From NCBI GenBank assembly GCA_963422505.1, contig OY730195.1, positions 58,097,467 through 58,161,466 of the forward strand: 64,000 bases of DNA, in the 5' to 3' direction. This document shows, one piece after another, positions 57,124-64,000 of the stretch. The DNA comes from Pseudognaphalium luteoalbum. Lineage: Eukaryota; Streptophyta; Magnoliopsida; Asterales; Asteraceae. The translations under genes and the position numbers were made by a program. Numbering within the stretch: the first letter of the stretch is position 1; every line of letters begins with the position of its first letter. The notes beneath the pieces were generated by a model, which saw nothing but the letters and a program-made list of their open reading frames with translations, searched no databases and was not told the origin of the DNA.

Positions 57124-58341
57124 TTATTTAAAGAGAATAAAGCCCATAAGTAAGGAGCCCAATAAGGTTACTGATGGAAGCCCATATAAATGAGTTGCAG
57201 ATGATGGCTCAGGCCTAGGCCCAGCGGCAGGTACGTCACGTGGCTTCACGTGCACAGGCAACTTCAGACCATTTTTGCACTTTTCATATGATCCACTTGC
57301 GAAATAACGGACACCTTCCTTCTCGAGGGGCACTTGAGTTTCGTATTCAGTGTACATCTTGATGGGGTTTGTTAGATCACATGAATAGTATTCTTCCATG
57401 CTTGCAAGCTCCACGATGATCTCTTGTGGTGAGTAGTACCTGAACACTACATCGTGAAAGTAAGTTAATTCTCCTTTTCAATGATCGTATAGTCGTATAC
57501 TTTTTCTAACCCTTTGATTCTTATAAAGATGTTTATTGACACATGATTGAAAGTAAGTATTGATATACAAGGCGATATCAGGTAAGATTTCATATGGGGG
57601 CATAGTTTGAGGGTATACATTGTGTCGACTCTTGAGTGAGTTTGTTTTCATAGGTCATGATATAAACATAATGTACCATTGGATTTTGAAACAATTCAAA
57701 CATTAAGAAAATTCAGACTGGTTTCCATAAGAAAATTCAGACTGGTTTCCATATGAATCTCAAGAATTATTACTAAAAAATCAAAAATCCTGTGCCAAAC
57801 TCGCTAACACAGCAAAATCAACGTTGTAAATTTAGAAAATTAATATTTTTTTTTATAAAAAAGAATAAATAATAAATAAATTAATAATTAAGTTTGTCTC
57901 GGGTGTATTTTGTGTGTTATCTTTTCATATGTTTTAGAGTATTCAATTAAATAAAGTTCTCTATTCTCTATGAAAGGAAGCATAAAAGATTGTCATTTTA
58001 CAATATTCGTTTAATAAAATTTTTGTTAAAACTACAAATGGGAAAAAGGGAAAAACTTCGGAATTATGTGAGATTTTTTCCATTAAGTAAAAATGAAAAC
58101 GAACCCAGTGAGTGTAGTTACAAGATGACAAGGGAAGCAAACACAAATGGCTGGACACGAATTTAGGTGCTCCTCGAAAATTGGAGTGGGTTGTTAACCA
58201 TCAATTTAGGAACAATTCATATATAATACGTTTTTTTAATCCTTACGTCCCAGTAAATATAATTATTCATCTTTTATTTTAAGATTGTTCTAAATTTGAT
58301 GTCAACTACTAATAATGTATACAGAAGTTTAATCGAAATTT

Positions 58342-58419
<78 letters not shown>

Positions 58420-60109
58420 TTGTGTCATTGGGGTTTGTTTAACGTATTAATGAACAAATGTATTAAAATATGTATTCGCTCGTTTGCATTCGTGAACGTT
58501 CATGGACAAACAAATTTTAATTTGTGAACGAACATGAACAACAAAATCCGTTTGCTTATCCGTTCATGTCTGTTTGTTTGATAAAACCTTAATGAACGAA
58601 CACAAACAGGCTTTGTTCGTGTTAGTTCTGTTCGTTTACATACCTAATTACACATACTTGAAATATTACAAAATTTAAATGAAGTAATAATTAATTAGCT
58701 AAGGGTAAAAATGTATATATCAAAATGTGATAAATAGATAATAATAATGATTATATTTAATTAAACTGTATATTTTTTTCGGGTGATAATTATTTTAGAA
58801 AAAAAATTGTAACATTTAATTTTAGTATTCAGTTATATTATGAGGGATAGATAAGAAATATATCACATTAAGTTAGAGCATGTCCAATGTAAAAAGTTTT
58901 ACAAAGCTTTTTTTTCTTGATATATCATCAACTTCTAAAAAAGCTTTAGACAAAAGTTTTATCTTCAATAAAAAAAGCTTTTGTAAAACTTTTATTTTGA
59001 AACTTACACACACAATTTGGTGAAAAAAATTTTGCTCAAAAGCCTGAGATACATCAAGCTTTATAAAATAAAAGTTTTTACTCCAATGAAGAAAAGGTTT
59101 TCTAAAGACTTTTTTTCACAAAAAAGCTTTTGATAAAACCTTCATTGAAGGTCCTACTTTATCATTTCAGATTAGTGAGTCTTTGTATATTTTAAGAATA
59201 ATTTATATTATTATAATAACATATGATATCAAAAATATACATATTATTATAACTTTTATTGTTGTTAATACATTCATCATACTCCATACAGATTATTATT
59301 ACATATAAAACATCTCCGTATACTATCGTTTTTAAAAAAAAAATTACTTTACAATGTCTACAGTCTAAATTGACTTATAAAAAATCATTATCTCAGACTT
59401 ACCATTATCACTATATACATGCAATATATGTTCATAACACCCTCTCATGTTAAACTTTATATATCACTCCGTATCTTTTAAACTTTAACATATCATTTCA
59501 ATGAATGTCTCACCAATTCAGTATATGTTATCACATAAGTTTTAAAATTAAAATTTTAAAATTTGTTATTTCTTTACCTATCATATCATGATAAAGTTAT
59601 TAATAGTCTATCCAATTAAACGTGTTAATCTATTCGTTACAACTGCTATACGGGAATACATTGCTAAAAAAGAAAACTCCTATCTCAAAATATAGGGTGA
59701 ATTAGAGTTATTTAAAAATAATGCAATCGATGTAACATTTACATAGATACTTCCTGTAAATTACTTCGTATAAAGTAGTGCAAATCATGCAAATACTTCC
59801 ATGGTCATATGGTACAAGCACATAGAAAAAATTGTGTCTACGTTAAAGACCTTTTCATATTAAGAATATTTTTAAGCATTATTAAGCATCTTGTAACAAA
59901 TAAAAACTGAAGTTAAAGATGCGATAATGCTTACAAAGACTGTCTCCAACTCGAAAAATACGGCCGGAGGACCAAGGGCCAACATCAGTGGATGTATCCG
60001 AAACACGATCACTCGAGACAACATGGTGGACCACCTGAGCTCCGGCAAGTTTCCCGCCGGCAACCACCGTGAGGATGCAAAGCGCCACCAGCAACTTAAC
60101 TGCAGCCAT
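57124..60109 (-). CDS. Early nodulin-like phytocyanin (GPI-anchored), two exons
   Basis: Exon 1 is 60109-59935 and exon 2 is 57446-57124, with a 2488-bp intron bounded by GT (minus-strand GTAAGC) and AG (GATGTAG); together 165 codons. Residues 1-24 form a signal peptide (MAAVKLLVALCILTVVAG). Then a plastocyanin-like domain: VGPWSSGRIFRVGDSL at the exon junction, SCDLTNPIKMYTEYE, GVRYFASGSYEKCKNGLKL. The two Cys that make the usual disulfide are present (SCDL, EKCKNG). The copper ligands are not: the first His position reads QEIIVEL and the C-terminal Cys-His-Met/Gln set is replaced. That is typical of the ENODL class, which does not bind copper. A Pro-rich linker and the hydrophobic tail VTLLGSLLMGFILFK suggest GPI anchoring at the cell surface. 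Intact, and the only convincing host gene here. Which ENODL orthologue it is, I cannot say. Confidence 0.88.
58345..58410. repeat. (TA)33 microsatellite in the ENODL intron
   Basis: 66 bases of uninterrupted TA followed by TGTGTGTG. Confidence 0.97.
58478..58646 (+). repeat. ~170-bp dispersed repeat, copy 1
   Basis: Matches the reverse complement of 60483-60660. Rich in GTTCGTTTG / GAACGAAC. One boundary reads CGTTTACATACCTAAT. Class unknown, probably a small non-autonomous transposon. Inside the ENODL intron. Confidence 0.7.
58874..59165. mobile_element. Possible MITE in the ENODL intron
   Basis: Starts TTAGAGCATGTCCAATG, a common end of small plant DNA transposons, and is full of AAAGCTTTT inverted repeats able to fold back. 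The other end (near CATTGAAGGTCC) is only a weak match, so limits are approximate. Confidence 0.35.
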
Positions 60110-60211
60110 CTTTATTAATTAAGAAAAAGTCTAGAGCAACTTAGTTAGGTGAGGTGAGAATGGAAGGTAAGTAGGAAAATGGTGGTTAAATAAAGACCAA
60201 AGTATAGTAGC

Positions 60212-60248
60212 ACGTGATTCTCAACGAAACTTTTTAATGATCACGTGA
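60212..60248. promoter_or_regulatory. Two G-boxes in the ENODL promoter
   Basis: CACGTG at 60212-60217 and 60243-60248 (the second within TCACGTGA), 31 bp apart and about 100-140 bp upstream of the ENODL ATG. G-box/ABRE cores are bound by bZIP and bHLH factors. Confidence 0.5.
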
Positions 60249-61060
60249 CTGACATTGAAAATAGAGCGTAGCTCGCTTCTTAAGCAACTTACCTACCTCC
60301 ATTACCGTAGTACAATGCTAAGGTGTCGACTACACTTCTGATTTAATTTTGACACTTCGGTTGCAAAAGTTAACGACTTAACGGTGTATTTCGTTGACCG
60401 GAATGATATTTCAGAAAAGGTAAAAATCTATTTAGTTACCCTGAATTTTTTCAAAAAGGGTTTTTTAGTAGCTTAAAATATTAGGTCTGCAAACGAACCG
60501 AACGAATAAGAACCGAGTATGTTTGTGTTCATTCATCAAGGTTTTGACGAACAAACGAATGAACACGAACATATAAGCGAACATATTTTGTTGTTCATGT
60601 TCGCTTACTAAGAAAATTTATTTGTTCACGAACACAAACAAACTTCACGAACAAACACATAATTTAATGTATTTTTTCGTTAATATTTTAAATGGTAAAA
60701 GACAAAAATCGGCCACGTACTCCAGCGAATACTCCAAGTATGCAATCTACCCTTTTTATTTCTCAGGTATGCAACTAACCATTTAAATTGTTACTTATGT
60801 ATGCAAGATAGAAACAGGTAATCGATTTGACAGGTTAACTTGATTTTCAAACATTTTTTATTTTTATAATAAATGACACGTGGAATATTAATTGTGACAT
60901 GGTTATTAGAATATTGTAAATAAATATAAAATGGGTTACAAATAGTTGAATTAAATGTGTCTCGTCATTACCTATATTAACATTTTGCAAGGCAAAACCA
61001 ACTATTATCAATTTTATATGATTTATATAAATAGATTTGTATGTAAAACATGTCAAGTTT
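60249..61060. other. Intergenic region upstream of ENODL
   Basis: No gene supported. Contains the second ~178-bp dispersed repeat (60483-60660) and AT-rich sequence; the minus-strand ORF at 60847-61056 is unconvincing. Confidence 0.5.
60483..60660 (-). repeat. ~178-bp dispersed repeat, copy 2
   Basis: Inverted relative to 58478-58646; boundary reads TAGGTCTGCAAACGAAC. The pair brackets exon 1 of the ENODL gene. Confidence 0.7.
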
Positions 61061-61061
61061 T

Positions 61062-61125
61062 AGTTGGTTGGTGTAGTGGTTAGATGACATACTATTATTC
61101 ATGATGGTGTATGTTCGAATCCTAC
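61062..61125 (+). mobile_element. tRNA-derived SINE head (candidate)
   Basis: Pol III box A-like TGGTGTAGTGG at about 61070, and box B-like GTTCGAATCC about 40 bp later. The flanks do not fold into a complete tRNA cloverleaf, so it is not a tRNA gene. The 3' end is not identifiable. Confidence 0.45.
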
Positions 61126-62275
61126 GGTTTATATTTTTTCCAATTTTCTCCTCCAAGCTTCAACAACTCTATTATTTCCTTTGTCAGATACCACCATACT
61201 TCTATGCCTCATTTTTAACTAGAACACACTACCTAACTATCCTTTATACCAAATCTCCTAAATATCTGGATCTATGTCCATTCCTATCATCCCATGAAAA
61301 TTAACCCCTCATCCTCATCCTTCTATTATTTCCTCAACAAACATCTCATACCTTCCTCTCTCCTCCCATCTCATCCATATCATGTATCGAGTTAAAATAA
61401 GTCTCGGGTATGTGTAGATGTATTTTATGTTGATATATTAGAGTCTAGATCAATATAGTCTATACTTGATAGCTCAGTGTTTTTTTTTTTTTTTTTTTTT
61501 TTTTGTTATATATGGTTTATGTTCATTTGATATGTTCATGTTGTTCTGAGTATGTGGAAAAAGATGGATGAAGGCTGACTACATTTCTGCAATTTGGACA
61601 ATGAACATAACATGTAAACCTTCTACTGTACTCATCGAATTTCCGTTAGTTACTTTGTGTGTTTTATTTCATTTCTGTTATTACATGAAGCAGAAATTAG
61701 TTGTTTTACTTTATATAATTTAGTTGTAGATACAAATGCGCTAAAAAACGGTAGCTGTTTAATTTTTTTCCCCTCACATTGCGATGTTGTGCTTGACAGC
61801 GATGGTGTAGCTAGGAATGTCAGTCTCAATAAGGAGGAAGAAGGTAGTTTCTATATGGTGAATATTAGAAATATTGATCACTTCATATATATATATGTCT
61901 CAAAGTCATTGTGGATACATGCTTATGTTATCTATGTTAAACGCTCTGATTATTTTATATCTATAAATAGCTGAATTGAATATTTTGCATTACCTATAAT
62001 ATTATGTTACTCATTTACTGATTGTTCATTTTTGAAGATTATTGGTAGCACACATTTATCGTAGCTGAATAATATATTATAGAAAATGTGTACGAATATT
62101 GTCAAATTAATTTTTTAATACAATTATTGTCAAAATACATTTGCAATCGTATATATTCCTTAAAAATGGTGAATAATAGGACTATAGGAGTATTAGATAA
62201 ATGATGGTAACTATGATGATGATGATGTGTCGGATATGGACGGGTGATGGCGTGATGGTATTGTACCACAATATA
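61126..62275. other. Intergenic region
   Basis: No gene supported. T25 homopolymer at 61480-61504. A 105-codon plus-strand ORF at 61657-61974 has a non-ATG start and no recognisable features. Confidence 0.5.
61480..61504. repeat. T25 homopolymer
   Basis: 25 consecutive T preceded by CTCAGTG. It could be the A-tail of a minus-strand retroposon, but none is recognised next to it. Confidence 0.85.
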
Positions 62276-62370
62276 ATATAATAATAATAATAATAATAAT
62301 TATTATTATTATTATTATTATTATAATAGTAGTAGATAATAATAGTAATGATGATGATGATGATGATGTT
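62276..62370. repeat. AAT/ATT inverted microsatellite
   Basis: (AAT)n up to about 62300, then (ATT)n to 62324, making a perfect foldback, followed by AGT and (ATG)n runs. The minus-strand ORF across it (Ser and Ile runs) is an artefact. Confidence 0.92.
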
Positions 62371-62639
62371 GTTGTTATGTGATTACTTTTTAAGTTTGTA
62401 TGATAGTAGGAAACTTGCACGAGAATCAAAAACAAGAAAATAGAAAATGGACTTAAATACACCGTAAAGGTCAAAGATAAATGCAACAATTTTTTTATGC
62501 AAACATCAACTTATATGTGTATTAATGCATCATACATATATTTGTTGTATGTATCAAAAAATATTATACAACAAATTTAAACTCATTATCATAGCCTTGT
62601 CCTCTTATATCAAGAAAATGTTATATAACACATGGTGTA

Positions 62640-63760
62640 TAAAAGGCTCTTGAATTTATATATGTAAATCTTTTTTGCACGCCATTATGTTTTCCTTTCA
62701 TATTAGACCCATTATCATAACCTTGTCCTCTTATATCATTTCTATCAAGTCCTATTTTATTAATTTCTGTCACAATAGCATCAAAAAGACCCTTACCGGT
62801 TGTATCATTTACTTCTAGAAATCCTATAAAGTATTCCATAACATTTATAGGACTAGATGATAGATCTAAACATATTAGTATAATAGACATTTGTTCTACA
62901 TGACTAGTTTCGGGAGTACAATCAAGTATTATCGGATAATATTTAGATTCTTTAAATTGTTTTAAGAATTTTAGTTTTGATCTTACTTGCTAATAAACTT
63001 ATTATTTCGTTTTGTATATTGTGTCCAAGGTAATGATTATGAATTTCCTTGTTCATAATTCTTCGAATATGCTCTTGCATTATTGGATCGAATTCAGCAA
63101 TCATTTCAATTGCTGCTAAAAAGTTTCCATTATTTTCTTCATAAATTTTTTCACTCTTTCCGCGAAAAGCTAAACCTCTCTTACCAAGAGATTTTATAAC
63201 TGCTATAATTCTTATTAACATTTGTTTCCAATGTTCTTTATCTTTATTTATTTGCTCTTGAATATCTTTATCAATTGTATTATTTTCTTTTAATCTTCTC
63301 TCTAAATCAATCCACATACTCATGTTAGTAATATGATCACTACTTCTTTCATGTTTTTTCAGCTTTGTACTGATATTTCTTCAATTATTGCTACCTTCGC
63401 TAGCTAATTTACTATTACTTGAATTTTACTATTACTTGAATTGATGTTAAACAACTTGCAACAGAAACAAAATGCTTTATCTAAGTCAATTGAATAAACT
63501 AACCATCTTCTTTCATAGTTTTCACCATTTGACATTTTTTTGATATATAATAAAGAGTTAAAGTGCCTTCAGGATTCATCCTTTGAAAAATCCATCTCAT
63601 TAATTTGAATTGGTCCATTTTCAACTAAGAATTCTCTTAACTTGTTATCTATATTTGTCCACCGACTTGGATCAAAAATATTTTTAGGACATGTGTTAAA
63701 TTCATTAGCTTGTTCTTGTTCAACATGATTTTTATTAGGACATGTGTTAAATTCTGTGAC
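62640..63760 (-). pseudogene. hAT-type transposase remnant (TTF zinc finger, DUF4371)
   Basis: Minus-strand fragments in family order: SRWTNIDNKLREFLVENGP, then YERRWLVYSIDLDKAFCFCC (TTF zinc-finger region), then EHWKQMLIRIIAVIKSL, GLAFRGKSEKIYEENNGNFL, MQEHIRRIMNKEIHNHYLG, DLSSSPINVMEYFIGFLEV and RGQGYDNGSNMKGKHNGVQK, ending INSRAFYTPCVI. Interrupted by stops (for example after SKDES) and a frameshift near 62955. The catalytic C-terminal half and HAT dimerisation domain are absent. An 18-bp direct repeat (AGGACATGTGTTAAATTC) lies near 63687 and 63738, and a ~30-bp piece of the YDNG region is duplicated at 62583-62612. Confidence 0.85.
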
Positions 63761-64000
63761 AATCCTCCATTTAGGGTATTAATCTTTATCTAATTTCGTG
63801 CATTACCTAGAGTAATTCTCTGATTAGTGAATTCAAAACTATCTTTGTGTGATAAGTTAACAAAACTTATCATGTGATACGTGTCGTAGTAGTAAAATAG
63901 TAGTTATTATTATATAATTACTGTACTAAATGAACGTATCAAACTTGACAAACTAAATACAACAAAGTTGGTGATACAGAATAATTAATGATTCAAAAAT
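63761..64000. other. Unannotated right edge
   Basis: AT-rich, nothing identifiable. Confidence 0.5.

Noticed and set aside
61062..61125. Functional tRNA gene
   Set aside because: A and B boxes are present but acceptor and anticodon stems do not pair convincingly; SINE head is the better call.
62211..62489. 92-codon minus-strand ORF with Ser and Ile runs
   Set aside because: Translation of AAT/ATT and ATG microsatellites.

Overview
The window is plant nuclear DNA, very probably from a eudicot of the daisy family (Asteraceae). The reasons are AT-rich intergenic DNA, deep nesting of LTR retrotransposons, tRNA-Asp and tRNA-iMet primer sites, and one intron-bearing phytocyanin-type gene. The family-level assignment is inference from the style of the elements. 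Only about 6 kb at the right looks like ordinary genic or intergenic DNA; the rest is retrotransposon.

Layout. (1) 1-2419: part of a Ty3/Gypsy-type LTR on the minus strand, inserted in or abutting the next element. (2) 2420-51368: an old minus-strand Ty3/Gypsy element (tRNA-Asp primer site, gag, protease, RT-RNase H, integrase, 2.4 kb LTRs) that acts as a container. Inside it are three insertions: a plus-strand Gypsy relative at 5923-16192 without polymerase (TSD CCACG); a Ty1/Copia element at 20773-34322 (TSD CTTAT/CTTTT) with a partial third LTR unit in tandem; and a very young Ty1/Copia element at 39331-51021 (TSD TCTTG, 729-bp LTRs that read identical by eye). (3) 51369-53719: the plus-strand LTR of another Gypsy family. 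(4) 53720-55818: end of an LTR, a tRNA-iMet primer site and a decayed gag fragment. (5) 57124-60109 (minus): a two-exon early-nodulin-like phytocyanin gene. (6) 62640-63760 (minus): a decayed hAT transposase.

The most unusual content is shared by the retrotransposons. Each family carries dense arrays of its own short word: ACTGTT in Copia-1; CGTCACT/AGTGACG in Copia-2; CCGTATACGG in the plus Gypsy; GTATACC/GTATACGG in the minus Gypsy; GCGACACA/TGTGTCGC in the left LTR; TGACTCA and TTGAC in the right LTR. In four of the families the array lies just upstream of an exact TATAAATA box in the LTR. Both Copia families also carry, in the envelope position downstream of pol, a large accessory gene whose N-terminal domains are visibly homologous. 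In both, this gene is preceded by a second copy of the word array and by its own internal TATAAATA box. This looks like a separately transcribed, element-specific regulatory module. By analogy with the VANC anti-silencing proteins of Arabidopsis VANDAL transposons, which bind short motifs amplified in their own family, I suggest a self-recognition or anti-silencing system. That function is a hypothesis; the arrays, ORFs and TATA boxes are seen directly.

Pol genes in the older elements are broken by nonsense codons, most of which fit C-to-T (G-to-A) changes, and by frameshifts. Ages inferred from LTR divergence agree with the nesting: minus Gypsy oldest, Copia-1 youngest.
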